NCBI GenBank assembly: GCA_017893485.1
Contig: CM030362.1
Coordinates: 258,668,244-258,732,243, forward strand
Direction: 5' to 3'
DNA from: Hemerocallis citrina
Taxonomy: Eukaryota; Streptophyta; Magnoliopsida; Asparagales; Asphodelaceae
Length of the DNA: 64,000 bases
In this document: in pieces, positions 10,396-21,144 of the stretch
Layout: each line of letters opens with the position of its first letter
How positions within the stretch are numbered: position 1 is the stretch's first letter
The notes under the pieces: model-generated
What the model was told of the DNA's origin: nothing
Database searches by the model: none
What the model saw: the letters and a program-made list of their open reading frames with translations, nothing else
Program-made: the position numbers and the translations under genes

Positions 10396-11250
10396 TCAAA
10401 GTCATTTGCAACTGACTTTGTAACGGCATTTCTGTTAGAGAACGAGCCTAGAACATTCAAGGAAGGCATGTCTACACCTGATGCTCCTATGTGGAAGGAA
10501 GCAATTAAAAGTGAAATAGATCACATCATGCAAAATCATACATGGGATTTGATCGATTTGCCTTCTAGATGTAAAGCTCTAGGATGTAAATGGATTTTCA
10601 AATGGAAACTGAAACCAGATGGTTCAATAGTGAAACATAAGGCTAGACTTGTGGTACAAAGATTTAGGTAAAAGGAAGGCCTAGACTTCTTTGTTACTTA
10701 TTCTCCTGTCACGAGAATAACTTCCATAAGAATGTTGATAGCTATTGTAGCTCTACGCAACCTCAAAATACATCAAATGGATGTCAAAACCGTCTTTCTA
10801 AATGGGGATTTAGAAGAAAAAATATACACAAAACAGCTGAGGGCTATGTAGTTCATGGACATAAAAATAAGGTGTGCAGACTTGTAAAATCATTGTACGA
10901 ATTGAAACAAGCTTCAAAGTAGTGGCATGCAAAATTTGACAATGTTACGATTTCAAATGGTTTGAAAATAAATGAATGTGATAAGTGTATCTACATCAAA
11001 GATACTCCAAATGGATACATTCTGGTGTCTTTATGTAGATAACATGCTCATTATTGGTAGCAATAATGACATTATCAAACAAACTAAGAAGATGCTTAGT
11101 GGTCAATTTGATATGAAAGATTTGGGAGTTGCAGATGTCATACTAGGAATCAAAGTTTTGCAGGACATCTGAGGGAATTACTTTTTCTCTAGCTCATTAC
11201 GCTGAGAAGGTACTTGAAAGATTCAAGAATTACTCCAATTGGACTGCCAA
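10396..11250 (+). pseudogene. Copia reverse transcriptase, decayed
   Basis: Segments in broken frames match the Copia RT: CKWIFKWKLKPDGSI near 10588-10632, KARLVVQRF before a stop at 10669, HQMDVKTVFLNGDLEE near 10775-10820, and LYVDNMLIIGS near 11028-11055. The catalytic YVDD box has become YVDN, and the frame is interrupted several times. The domain normally copies element RNA into DNA using a metal-binding aspartate pair, one of which is lost here. Confidence 0.88.
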
Positions 11251-11996
11251 AAGTCCTGTGGATCCCATTCTTCACTTGTCCAAAAACACGGGCGACAGCA
11301 TATCACAATTAGAATATACACGTGCAATTGGTAGTCTGATGTAATTAACAAATTGTACAAGACCGGACTTGACACATTCAGTAAATGTACTGAGCCGCAA
11401 CACAAGTAATCCATGATGAATTCACTGGAAAGGAATAACTTGAGTATTGAACTACTTGCGACATACTCAGAGTTATAGGCTGCATTACACCAGATATCCA
11501 GCAGTACTGGAAGGCTACAGTGATGCCAACTGGATATCAGACTCCAAGAACTCGAAAACCACTAATGGGTATGTCTTTACTCTTGGTGGTGCAGCTGTGT
11601 CATGGAAATCTCATAAATAAACTTTATTGGCCAGATCCACCATGGAATCTGAGTTTATTGCTTTAGACCAAGCGACAGAGGATGCAGATTGACTTCGAAA
11701 CTTTTTAGAGGATATCCCTATGTGGGAAAAACCGGTGTCTGTTATATGTGTACACTGTGACAGCCAATCGGTTATAGCAAGGACACTGAGTTGTATGTAT
11801 AATGGTAAGTCTCGTCATGTTAGAAGGCGAAACAAAACCATTAGAAAACTACTCCCAAATGGAATAATCTCTATAGAGTATATAAAATTGACTGACAACC
11901 TAGCGGATCCATTTACTAAAAGTTTGTCACGAGAGCAGGTTGTGAGATCATCAAGAGGAATGGATTTAAAGCCTATGACGAAAGAGGATACTTGAT
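11251..11996 (+). pseudogene. Copia RNase H, decayed
   Basis: Motifs include ESEFIALDQATEDAD near 11645-11690, HCDSQSVIA near 11750-11780, and a 91-codon frame (11720-11995) ending in YIKLTDNLADPFTKSLSREQV, typical of the Copia RNase H C-terminus. Stops lie near 11343, 11619 and 11690. The domain removes the RNA strand during cDNA synthesis. Confidence 0.85.
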
Positions 11997-12531
11997 GGAA
12001 ACCCTATCTAGGTGACTGGAGATCCCAAGATCTATGCTCAAGGGGACAACTAAATCTTGTTGAATCGATGTAAGCACTAAGAGATTAAAATCTCGTACCC
12101 ATTCTTAGGATGATAAATAGTACTACCTGCATGGGGTTAGGATGAGCTTGGCTTTTAATGATTCCCATACCTTGTGAGTGTGAAATGGGGCTGTTTCTAG
12201 GAAATTGAAGAGATGCTACATTCTCTAAATTCACTCACGATTAACTTCGGTTGATCAAGGCCAAAATGAACACAACAAGAGAACCTAGTTCTGCGAGAAG
12301 ATGAAACTGTGTGATAGTTATTTTCTAGGTTCACATCAAAGCCCATGTAGTTCAAAACATCGTGTTCACTACCTGGTCAAGTGAATCTGATAGCTACTCA
12401 CAGAGGGTGGTTCAAAGTTGGAAAATTACTACCATTCCTGATGCAGTAATTTTTGATTGTACTCTCAGAGTCTTTTTTGTAGTGTCTTTTTCTGTCATGT
12501 CTGGATTGCATAGTCTGGTAATTTCCATTCA
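11997..12531 (+). other. Copia 3' untranslated region
   Basis: Non-coding stretch between the RNase H stop and the polypurine tract. No ORF or inserted element is visible. Its length is ordinary for a plant Copia element. Confidence 0.6.
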
Positions 12532-12541
12532 TGTGGGGGAT
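12532..12541 (+). other. Copia polypurine tract
   Basis: TGTGGGGGAT lies immediately before the 3' LTR start at 12542. This is the expected place and composition for the plus-strand primer. Confidence 0.7.
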
Positions 12542-13083
12542 TGTTGGAAATATTTTTTGGCAGATTTTTCAGTCCTGATTCCGGTGGGCTCCAAAAACCG
12601 GCGGCACCGGAAAGTGCTTGGACTGTGTTCCTCTCGTCGAGTACTATTCCGTAATGTACTCGTTTGCCAAAAATGAATTCCGTATGAATGAGAAATGTTG
12701 GTCCAAATTTGGGTACTCGAAATATACTAACTTGAAAATTTGGAGAAAATGGATAGTCACACATCGAAAGTTGAGAAAGATTTATCTAGTATATAAGCTA
12801 AAGAAATAGACTAAAGGGTGTAGCCCTGGGGTTACCACTAACGTGGAGTGGAGAGGGGACCTAGCCAAAGTTACAAACACACGCGCGCCCGACCCGGCCC
12901 GGCCTCGGCTCGGCTTGGCTTGGATTGGATTGGTTTGGTTTGGTTTGGTTTGGTTCTGGCCAGCCTAAACAATTTTTTGCCCCGCTCCGAATTTTTTCTG
13001 GGATCCAGTTTCTCTCCCTTCTGTTGAGACATTTGGAATTCTGTAACTGATGTCATAATTCTGTAATAGCAGAATAATGGATC
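12542..13083 (+). repeat. Copia 3' LTR, left part
   Basis: It aligns to the first part of the 5' LTR from TGTTGGAAAT through the left arm of the inverted repeat. It ends in GGATC (13079-13083), the left copy of the Gypsy B target duplication. Confidence 0.9.
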
Positions 13084-13744
13084 TGATATGGCTAAAAATG
13101 GGGTTAAATCGGAACCGTCCAGATAGATCACGAATCTTGAGGCACGGGGGTAAAACGGTAATTTCACACGCAGATAGGTCCGAAGCGGGTACTGGGTCTC
13201 CTTCTCACAGACCCAATAACCCGCAAACGGATCCACCTCAGCTGGGTACGGGTTTCAACCCGCTACCAACCCGATCCGACAAGATACAATCAAGGTCCCT
13301 GATTAGATCTAAATCAACGGCCATGATTCACATCTATCTTTTCACTGGGGATTAGGGATTAAATTCCTTAACTGATTATAGGGGATATACCTTATCAGAT
13401 TACATGCCTTATCTGACTACGAGGAATATTCCTTATCTAATCACGGGGATTACATTCCTAAAACCAGTCCCTAAGACGCCTATAAATACCCCTCACCCAT
13501 CTCCATTAAGAGGTAATCAATCTTTTTCTAGTTAAACGCTCTTTCATAATCATTTCTGGTTACTGACTTGAGCGTCGGAGGGTGCGTCGCCGGGAACAAC
13601 CCCGGTGTCTCGCACTTTTTGCAGGTGCACGGCGGGAGCGACGATCAGAGTTCAGCGGAACAGGTATACAGGTTCTCCTATTCAGTTTTCCTCAAGAACT
13701 CACAAATTCATCTGTTTGCCCCCACACCGAAATTAGCGGCAACA
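13084..13744 (+). repeat. Gypsy B 5' LTR
   Basis: 661 bp, from TGATATGGCT to GCGGCAACA, with TG...CA ends. The copy at 26778-27438 shows no difference on direct reading. Confidence 0.97.
13481..13488 (+). promoter_or_regulatory. Gypsy B LTR TATA box
   Basis: TATAAATA lies 397 bp into the LTR, in the context GCCTATAAATACCCC. The same box is present at 27175 in the 3' LTR and in the minus-strand LTRs of Gypsy A and C. Transcription probably starts about 30 bp downstream. Confidence 0.75.
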
Positions 13745-13747
13745 GAT

Positions 13748-13765
13748 TGGCGCCGTCTGTGGGAA
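13748..13765 (+). other. Gypsy B primer-binding site
   Basis: TGGCGCCGTCTGTGGGAA begins three bases after the LTR. The first nine bases pair with the 3' end of plant tRNA-Asp; the rest matches that tRNA less well. The same site is found in A (one change) and C (two changes or fewer). Confidence 0.85.
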
Positions 13766-13795
13766 ACTAACGAATAGAGACCTCTCCTCTTCCCG

Positions 13796-16700
13796 GTGAA
13801 CAGGTTTTCTCCAGCCATGCCGCCTCGCAAAGTCAGATCTAGGGGCTCCAACCGAGCGCCCAACCCTGACCAGCAAGAAGTCCTTCCTGATCCCGCTCAG
13901 CAACAAGGGCAGCTCCCTCCTACCGTGGAAGAGCCGCTCCAGCGGAACCCTCCACATCCTGATCCGAAGGGGCCTAACCCCCAGAAACAGCCCCTTCACC
14001 AAGAGAACATACCCAACCACACTGCCTCCAGTGCCTCCATGGCCTCCCATCATCCCCGGGCCTCTGGTCGCCGCAATACCCCTCCCAAACGTCCGGAAGA
14101 TGACGACCTTCGTCGCCATCTGGATGAGAAGCGGGCTCGGGGGGAAGCCTCCCGCCAGCAAGAGCAATCCCCCCGACACCGAGAGCGCCGGAGGTCCCCC
14201 GTCCGAAGAGGGAGAAAGGACTCCCCCGATCACTACCGAAGGAGGCACTCTCCAGCGGGTCGGCAGCAGCCCCGGAACAATGAGGCACCCATCACCCGTG
14301 CCGAGTTCCAACAACTCCAAGCAATGGTACAACAGGCCCTCAACCTCCGTCAGAACCCCAATGGGCAAAGGGCCCCATCCCCTCCTCCGGTCCGGAGCCC
14401 TCGCCGACGATCCCCTTCTCCTCGACCTGCTCCTACCAATTCCAGACGCACACCGAGTCCTCGACGTTCTCGAAGCTACCATCGCCGCAGTCCTCGCTCC
14501 CCCTCATACGAAGACGAGTCCCGTGGTTCGGCAGATCACCGTCGGAGAGATGACACCATGAACCGCCGGCTGAACGAGGTGGAAAAACTCTTGGGACAGA
14601 TAAACCGAGAAGAAGAACTCAGGGGGAGGACCCTCCGTCCTAGCCGACCCCCGTTCTCCCGGACCATAGTAGATACTCCAGTTCCCTTCGGTTTCAAACC
14701 TCCCCAGTTCGAGAACTACACTGGGGAGACCGATCCAGTTGACCACATCGAAGGCTTTAAGACCTTGATGCTCCTCCATCAAGCGTCCGATGCCCTCCTC
14801 TGCAAAACATTCCCTGCAACTCTGAAAGGCCCAGCTCGAGAATGGTACTCCCGTCTCGCCCCGACGTCAATATTCTCCTTCGAACAGTTCGAGACCCTGT
14901 TCATCACCCATTTCGTCAGCAGCCGAAGGGCCGAGAAGACCAGCATTTCCCTATTGCACCTCCGTCAGCAGAAGGGGGAGAAATTGAGGGACTACGTGAA
15001 AAGGTTCACAGCCGAGGCCAGAACCATCGCATCCCTCGACCAATCCGTCGCTACCGCGGCGTTCCAATCCAACATCCTAAATTCCAACCTCCGCTCCTCC
15101 CTCGCCAAGAAACCGCCACATGACTTTTCTGACCTCCTCCTCCGCACTGAAAAGTACATCCGAGCTGAAGAGGCCGAGGAACCGCCCAACTGGGAAGCAA
15201 CCGCCTCCGGGCCTAAGAGGAAGGGAACGGAAGAAGAGGGACCCAAAAAGTTTCAGAAGGATAATGCCGGCCAGCGCCGGCCTCCCCCTAGATTTGAAAA
15301 GTTTACTCCCCTCACCACAAACATCTCCGCCATCTTCATGGAAGTCGAAAAAGAAGGGGTCCTACCTCCAGCTCCAAAGATGAACACCCCAGCCAAAAGG
15401 AGGGATAAAGACAAATGGTGCCGTTATCACCGGGACCATGGGCATGACACCAACGACTGTCGGGCTCTGAGAAACGAGATCGAAGCCCTTATCCAGAGGG
15501 GGCAGCTGGCGAAGTTTGTAAGAAAGGATGGGGCCGAACTTCCTCCCCAGCCTCGGGGGGCTAACAAACGTCCAGAACGGGAAGAGACGCCAGAATTCGA
15601 GGAAGAGCGAGTCCTCCACCTTATCCATGGGGGTCCAATGGGGGGCTCCTCGAACTCTTCTCGGAAAGCTTTTATTAGAGAAGTGAATTCTGTCCGAGCC
15701 ACCCCTCCCCCCAAAGGACTCGGAGTGCCCGTCACCTTCTCTGACGAAGATCTCGAGGGCGTCCGCACCCCGCATTGCGACGCACTCGTCATCAACCTTC
15801 ACATGGCCAATTTCAAAGTCGAAAGAATCCTAGTAGATAACGGCTCCTCCGTAAACATCCTATTCCTCGATGCTTTTAAGGGGCTGAAGCTCTCCCGAGA
15901 CAGACTGAAGCCCGCCGGGTATACTCTCCATGGGTTCACGGGAGTGCCGGTGACGATCGAAGGGGTGATTACCCTCGATGTCACAGCAGGCAAAACTCCT
16001 ACTACCCGCACGGAGTCAATGGATTTCATGGTCGTAGACGTCCCAGCGGCCTACAACGTCATTCTGGGTCGGCCCGGCCTAGCCGCCCTTGAGGCCGTCC
16101 CTTCTGCCTATCATCTCAAAATGAAATTCCCTACTCGGGCTGGAGTGGGAGAAGTTAAGGGCAATCAGGAACAGGCCCGCAAGTGTTACATGACTTCCAC
16201 ACTCGGACCTGTCCTCTCCTTAGAAACACTCGAGATCCCACAGGACGCTGCTCGGCCGACTCCCGAGCCGGTAGATGAGCTGGAGGAAATACTCTTCTCG
16301 GAGCAGGAGCCGACCCGTAAGTTTTATGTCAGCAAGGCCCTTCCGTCCGCCCTACATTCAGATATTGTGAAATGCATCCGAGCCAACCAAGACCTCTTCG
16401 CATGGTCAGCGGCGGACATGCCCGGTATCTCCGAAGAACTCTTAGTCCACCGCCTCAGCGTCGATCCGGGGTCCAAACCGGTCCAGCAGAAGAGGCGCAA
16501 GTTCGCCCCCGAGCGCCAGCTCGCCATCAAAGAGGAGGTAGACAAATTGCTGAAAGCCCGATTCATACAGGAGGTGAATTATCCGGAGTGGTTGTCAAAC
16601 GTGGTCATGGTGAAGAAATCCAATGGAACGTGGAGAATCTGTATTGATTTCACTGACCTCAACAAGGCCTGCCCTAAAGATCCCTTCCCTCTGCCGAGCA

Positions 16701-19525
16701 TTGACACTCTGATTGACGCAACCTCGGGACATGAGCTCCTTAGCTTCATGGACGCTTTCTCGGGTTACAATCAGATAAGGATGTTTCCCCCGGATATTCC
16801 GAAGACGTCTTTTGTAACAGACCAAGGACTCTATTGTTACCGAGTCATGCCGTTCGGCCTGAAGAACGCAGGGGCAACATATCAACGTCTCGTCAACAAG
16901 GTATTCCAGGCCCAGATTGGTCGGAACATGGAAGTCTACGTGGACGACATGCTTGTGAAAAGCATCCGAGGCGTTGATCATGAGACCGACCTCCAAGAAG
17001 CGTTCGATGTTTTGAGAAAGCACAATATGAGACTCAACCCGAACAAATGTGCGTTCGGCGTCTCATCAGGCAAGTTCCTCGGCTTTATGGTTAGCCAACG
17101 AGGAATAGAGGCAAATCCGGAGAAGATCAGGGCCATACTGGACATGGCCCCGCCTAGAAACGTCAAAGAAGTTCAGAAACTGACAGGTCGTTTAGCCGCC
17201 ATTGGGCGCTTTTTGTCGAAGTCCGGGGAGAAATGCCTCCCGTTCTTCAAAGCCCTGAGGGGGACTAAGGGGTTCGAGTGGGGACAGCCACAACAAGATT
17301 CCTTCGACCAGCTTAAAGCTTACCTCGTCAATCCGCCCCTTCTCAGCAAACCCATACCGGGCGAACCCCTCTACCTCTACTTGGCAGCCTCGGAACAGAC
17401 ACTAAGCGCGGTCTTAGTCAGGGAAGAAGAAAGAACTCAGAAGCCCATTTACTACGTCAGCAAAGTGCTCCGGGACGCCGAGCTCCGATACCCGAAAATT
17501 GAGAAAATAGCCTACGCCCTGATAATGGCTGCAAGGAAGCTTCGGCCATACTTCCAGTCTCATTCGGTGGTCGTTCTTACCGACCAGCCGTTGAAACAGA
17601 TCCTTCACAAGCCAGAGACATCCGGCCGCCTCATGAAGTGGTCGATCGAGCTGAGCCAACACGATATTACTTATCAGCCTCGAACCGCCATCAAGGCGCA
17701 GGCGCTGGCCGAATTCATAGTGGAAACGACTATCCCCGACCCCGAACCGACAACGAAGGGCCCGCCTATCTGGTCGGTGTATGTCGATGGATCCTCTTGC
17801 AACGAGGGGAGCGGGGCTGGAGTCATCCTTGCGGGCCCAGACGACTTTGTCCTTCAATATTCCCTCCGGATAAACTTTAAAGCCTCGAATAACGAAGCCG
17901 AATACGAGGCACTCATAGCCGGCCTCGGGATGGCCCAAGACGCAGGGGCGCGACGCCTGCAGATCTTCAGCGACTCTCAGTTGGTCGTCAACCAGGTCCT
18001 CGGCGAATATGAAGCCCGCGATGACAGGATGGTAAAGTACCTGGCTAAAGTGAAGAGCCTCATGGCGCACTTCGAGGAGGCCCGCATCCGAAGAATCCCC
18101 AGGGAGGAAAATGCCCAGGCCGACGCCCTGTCCAAATTAGCTTCCTCATCCCTGCAGGGCCTTGAACAAACTGTTCTGATAGAAGTCCTCCTCAAGCCCA
18201 GCATAGAGGACGAGGCTTTCAACTCCGTCGAAACACTGCCACTTCCCCTCGAAGATAATTGGATGAAGCCCCTCATCGAGTTTTTGAGAGACGGACTCCT
18301 CCCAAGGGATCCGAAGGAAGCCCGAAAGATAAGGACCCGAGCCGAGCGTCACATACTGGTCGAAGGCATTCTGTATAAGCGCTCCTTCACCCAGGTGGAT
18401 GGTCGACCCTACCTAAGATGCCTCTCCCCCAGACAAGCCGACTACGCCCTGCAAGAGCTCCATGAGGGCATCGGCGGGGCCCACTCCGGCTCCAGAGCCT
18501 TGGCGCGCAAAGTGTTAAACTACGGGTATTACTGGCCCACTCTCCTACGGGACGCCGAACAACACGTTCGGCAATGCACCTCCTGCCAGAAGTATTCCGA
18601 CATCCGACGCCTTCCACAAGCACCACTTTCCTCCCTATCAAGTCCGATCCCCTTTGCAATGTGGGGGATGGACTTACTGGGGCCATTTCCGCCGGCCCCC
18701 GGACAGTTGAAGTTCCTAGTCGTGGCGGTCGATTACTTCTCGAAATGGATAGAGGCCGAGCCCCTGGCTACAATTACCGAACATAGAGTCGTTCAATTCT
18801 TCTGGAAAAATGTGATCTGCCGATTCGGTGTTCCTCGGATCATAGTTACAGACAACGGTACGCAGTTCACTGGAGCTGCCTTCCGAGCCTTATGTGAAGA
18901 CCTAGCCATACAACACCGCTTCTCCTCCGTCTCTCACCCCCAGTCAAATGGCCAAGCCGAGAATGCCAACCGACAGATCCTCTCCGGCATCAAGAAGAGA
19001 CTCGACAAGCACTCCAAGGGATTGTGGGTCGATCAGCTGCCCAATGTGTTTTGGAATTACCGGACCACGAAGCGGACCCCGACAGGCGAGAGTCCGTTCA
19101 ATCTCACCTATGGGTCCGAGGCCCTCATCCCACTAGAAGTTGGGATACCCTCTCCTCGCCTGGTAGCATTTGAAGAAGAACAGAATGCCAGGGAGCTCAG
19201 AACGAGCCTGGACTTGATCGACGAAATCCGGGAAAGGGCAGCCATACGGCAGCAAAGTTATCGGAAGAAAATCGAACTCGCCTACAACAAACGGGTCCGC
19301 CCAACAGACCTCAAAGAAGGGGACCTGGTCCTCCGAAAATTGGCCATCTCGTTCCCCGGACAGAAAACCAAACTGGCCCCAAATTGGGAGGGACCATACA
19401 AAATCTCCAAAGTGATCCGCCCCGGTGCATACAAGCTAGAAGACCCTGAAGGCAGAGAAATTCCCAGGACTTGGAACGCCGACCATCTTTTGAAATACCA
19501 AGAGAAGGCAGCTACGCCTATCTAA
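13796..19525 (+). CDS. Gypsy B gag-pol polyprotein (1909 aa), intact
   Basis: One uninterrupted frame encodes all retrotransposition functions. Residues 1-290 are Arg/Pro/Ser-rich. The gag core is about 297-400 (FENYTGETDP, EWYSRL). A CHHC knuckle, WCRYHRDHGHDTNDC, starts at 541. The protease motif DNGSS begins at 681. RT spans about 880-1060 with YVDD at 1048. The usual RNase H is about 1165-1270. The second, archaeal-type RNase H is about 1325-1455 (YVDGSS, D1331). The integrase zinc finger is near 1555-1596, and its catalytic triad D1626, D1686, E1722 has exact D-D-35-E spacing. An alternative in-frame start, MPPRKV at 13817, is equally plausible. No stop separates gag from pol, so cleavage by the internal protease is inferred. 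All key residues are intact. Confidence 0.97.
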   Translation: MNRFSPAMPPRKVRSRGSNRAPNPDQQEVLPDPAQQQGQLPPTVEEPLQRNPPHPDPKGPNPQKQPLHQENIPNHTASSASMASHHPRASGRRNTPPKRPEDDDLRRHLDEKRARGEASRQQEQSPRHRERRRSPVRRGRKDSPDHYRRRHSPAGRQQPRNNEAPITRAEFQQLQAMVQQALNLRQNPNGQRAPSPPPVRSPRRRSPSPRPAPTNSRRTPSPRRSRSYHRRSPRSPSYEDESRGSADHRRRDDTMNRRLNEVEKLLGQINREEELRGRTLRPSRPPFSRTIVDTPVPFGFKPPQFENYTGETDPVDHIEGFKTLMLLHQASDALLCKTFPATLKGPAREWYSRLAPTSIFSFEQFETLFITHFVSSRRAEKTSISLLHLRQQKGEKLRDYVKRFTAEARTIASLDQSVATAAFQSNILNSNLRSSLAKKPPHDFSDLLLRTEKYIRAEEAEEPPNWEATASGPKRKGTEEEGPKKFQKDNAGQRRPPPRFEKFTPLTTNISAIFMEVEKEGVLPPAPKMNTPAKRRDKDKWCRYHRDHGHDTNDCRALRNEIEALIQRGQLAKFVRKDGAELPPQPRGANKRPEREETPEFEEERVLHLIHGGPMGGSSNSSRKAFIREVNSVRATPPPKGLGVPVTFSDEDLEGVRTPHCDALVINLHMANFKVERILVDNGSSVNILFLDAFKGLKLSRDRLKPAGYTLHGFTGVPVTIEGVITLDVTAGKTPTTRTESMDFMVVDVPAAYNVILGRPGLAALEAVPSAYHLKMKFPTRAGVGEVKGNQEQARKCYMTSTLGPVLSLETLEIPQDAARPTPEPVDELEEILFSEQEPTRKFYVSKALPSALHSDIVKCIRANQDLFAWSAADMPGISEELLVHRLSVDPGSKPVQQKRRKFAPERQLAIKEEVDKLLKARFIQEVNYPEWLSNVVMVKKSNGTWRICIDFTDLNKACPKDPFPLPSIDTLIDATSGHELLSFMDAFSGYNQIRMFPPDIPKTSFVTDQGLYCYRVMPFGLKNAGATYQRLVNKVFQAQIGRNMEVYVDDMLVKSIRGVDHETDLQEAFDVLRKHNMRLNPNKCAFGVSSGKFLGFMVSQRGIEANPEKIRAILDMAPPRNVKEVQKLTGRLAAIGRFLSKSGEKCLPFFKALRGTKGFEWGQPQQDSFDQLKAYLVNPPLLSKPIPGEPLYLYLAASEQTLSAVLVREEERTQKPIYYVSKVLRDAELRYPKIEKIAYALIMAARKLRPYFQSHSVVVLTDQPLKQILHKPETSGRLMKWSIELSQHDITYQPRTAIKAQALAEFIVETTIPDPEPTTKGPPIWSVYVDGSSCNEGSGAGVILAGPDDFVLQYSLRINFKASNNEAEYEALIAGLGMAQDAGARRLQIFSDSQLVVNQVLGEYEARDDRMVKYLAKVKSLMAHFEEARIRRIPREENAQADALSKLASSSLQGLEQTVLIEVLLKPSIEDEAFNSVETLPLPLEDNWMKPLIEFLRDGLLPRDPKEARKIRTRAERHILVEGILYKRSFTQVDGRPYLRCLSPRQADYALQELHEGIGGAHSGSRALARKVLNYGYYWPTLLRDAEQHVRQCTSCQKYSDIRRLPQAPLSSLSSPIPFAMWGMDLLGPFPPAPGQLKFLVVAVDYFSKWIEAEPLATITEHRVVQFFWKNVICRFGVPRIIVTDNGTQFTGAAFRALCEDLAIQHRFSSVSHPQSNGQAENANRQILSGIKKRLDKHSKGLWVDQLPNVFWNYRTTKRTPTGESPFNLTYGSEALIPLEVGIPSPRLVAFEEEQNARELRTSLDLIDEIRERAAIRQQSYRKKIELAYNKRVRPTDLKEGDLVLRKLAISFPGQKTKLAPNWEGPYKISKVIRPGAYKLEDPEGREIPRTWNADHLLKYQEKAATPI

Positions 19526-19691
19526 GTAACTCGAGATGTCGGACCACTCCTCTCCTGCTGCTAGTAGTAATTTTTCCTTTGTTCTTTTTTCATTGTAATA
19601 ACGGCTTGCAACTTTAGAAGCAGCCGACCATTAGATATCAATAAATAAAGTTTTTCATATTTTTGGTACTATCAGCCTTGAATTTTCTAAC
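19526..19691 (+). other. Gypsy B post-pol spacer
   Basis: A short T-rich sequence after the polyprotein stop, with AATAAATAAAG near 19640. It leads directly into the tandem array. Confidence 0.5.
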
Positions 19692-20541
19692 CACACGATG
19701 GTTCGGAGTCCAGCACTCGGCTCGACTCTCCCTCCTCGGCACGTCTGTGGACGAGCCGGGGGTAGGTTGCCGTTCGAAATTGCTCCTGCAGCCGTTGAAT
19801 GGATCGGAGTCCAACACTTGGCTCGATTTTGCTTCGCAAGTTCGCTCCTAAGCGGACTAGAAGCAGCTCGCCATTCGAAACTGCTCCCGCATCTCTTAAA
19901 CTGCCCACACGATGGTTCGGAGTCCAGCACTCGGCTCGACTCTCCCTCCTCGGCACGTCTGTGGACGAGCCGGGGGTAGGTCGCCGTTCGAAATTGCTCC
20001 TGCAGCCGTTGAATGGATCGGAGTCCAACACTTGGCTCGATTTTGCTTCGCAAGTTCGCTCCTAAGCGGACTAGAAGCAGCTCGCCATTCGAAACTGCTC
20101 CCGCATCTCTTAAACTGCCCACACGATGGTTCGGAGTCCAGCACTCGGCTCGACTCTCCCTCCTCGGCACGTCTGTGGACGAGCCGGGGGTAGGTCGCCG
20201 TTCGAAATTGCTCCTGCAGCCGTTGAATGGATCGGAGTCCAACACTTGGCTCGATTTTGCTTCGCAAGTTCGCTCCTAAGCGGACTAGAAGCAGCTCGCC
20301 ATTCGAAACTGCTCCCGCATCTCTCAAACTACCCACACGATGGTTCGGAGCCCAGCACTCGGCTCGACTCTCCCTCCTCGGCACGTCTGTAGACGAACCG
20401 GGTGAAGATCGCCGTTCGAAATTGCTCCTGCAGCCGTTGAATGGATCGGAGTCCAACACTTGGCTCGATTTTGCTTCGCAAGTTCGCCCCTAAGCGGACT
20501 AGAAGCAGCGCGCCATTCGAATCTGCTCCTGCATCCCTAAA
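19692..20541 (+). repeat. 214-bp tandem repeat array (about 4 copies)
   Basis: CACACGATGGTTCGGAG recurs at 19692, 19906, 20120 and 20334, each exactly 214 bp apart. The last unit is slightly diverged. Each 214-bp unit is itself a dimer of two related ~107-bp halves: GGAGTCCAGCACTCGGCTCGA and GGAGTCCAACACTTGGCTCGA open the two halves, and GCCGTTCGAAATTGCTCC / GCCATTCGAAACTGCTCC close them. ORFs on both strands across it are artefacts of the period. The ~114-bp repeats of Gypsy C carry the same core words. Confidence 0.95.
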
Positions 20542-21144
20542 ACCAGCATAACGCTCGGACCTCTCCCACGCCTCCGCTCAATCTTGCCGACTTACCCTCA
20601 GTCGGATCGGAATTATGTACGAATCACAGCCCTCGCCGGCCGAACCGAGGCACCGGGTTACCGACCCTCGTATATGGCAAAAAATCGCTCCGAGGCGAAG
20701 CCACCGTCAGATCGCCTCAGAAAATGTGCCAAGACCTGATGGACGGATCTCGTTCGGCCACGTATCCACAAAACGACAAGATAGTGTTTTCTTGGAAACT
20801 GGACCCGCCTCAAGATCCGTGCAACCATCAGACGTCCCTGATTAGGCCACGTGGGCGGGGTCGGGAAGCAACACTGCCTTAAGCAGCCTAACCAACCCTA
20901 TGGTTCACGAATGCAGCGAAAAAGGAAAATTCGAGGATGAGGAGTTCGGCGAAGCGAACACCAACCTCATGGTTCGTCTTAAACCTACTCTGGCTGACAA
21001 CCATAACACAGATAAGGAGACAGCCAAAGACAATTCGCATAAAACAACTCCAATGCCATTAACAAGTTGGATAAAAATTACAAAGCGGATTACAACAGCA
21101 AAAACTTGCAAGCAAGATTACAACACAGTGACACGATCAGCCCG
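20542..21144. other. spacer with one copy of the antisense-promoter repeat
   Basis: Around 20653-20790 there is one diverged copy of the repeat seen at 24590-26260 (TACCGACCCTCGTATATGGC and CAAAACGACAAGATAG). The antisense gene pair is therefore bracketed by related repeats. The rest shows no gene. Confidence 0.5.

Noticed and set aside
13733..14482. 249-codon minus-strand ORF over the start of Gypsy B gag
   Set aside because: It overlaps the highly biased Arg/Pro-rich gag coding region and is a shadow of it. No domain, splice site or promoter supports it.
15362..15802. Minus-strand ORFs (92-218 codons) through Gypsy B pol, such as 15362-15802 and 17414-18070
   Set aside because: Shadows of the polyprotein frame with no independent evidence.
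13796..19525. Endogenous pararetrovirus origin for the RT-containing ORF
   Set aside because: LTRs, PBS, PPT, integrase and target duplication show an LTR retrotransposon. No movement protein or coat-protein signature was seen.
19655..20493. Overlapping ORFs on both strands within the 214-bp array
   Set aside because: The repeat period is not a multiple of three, yet frames stay open because of composition. The same peptides recur with each unit, so they are repeat artefacts.
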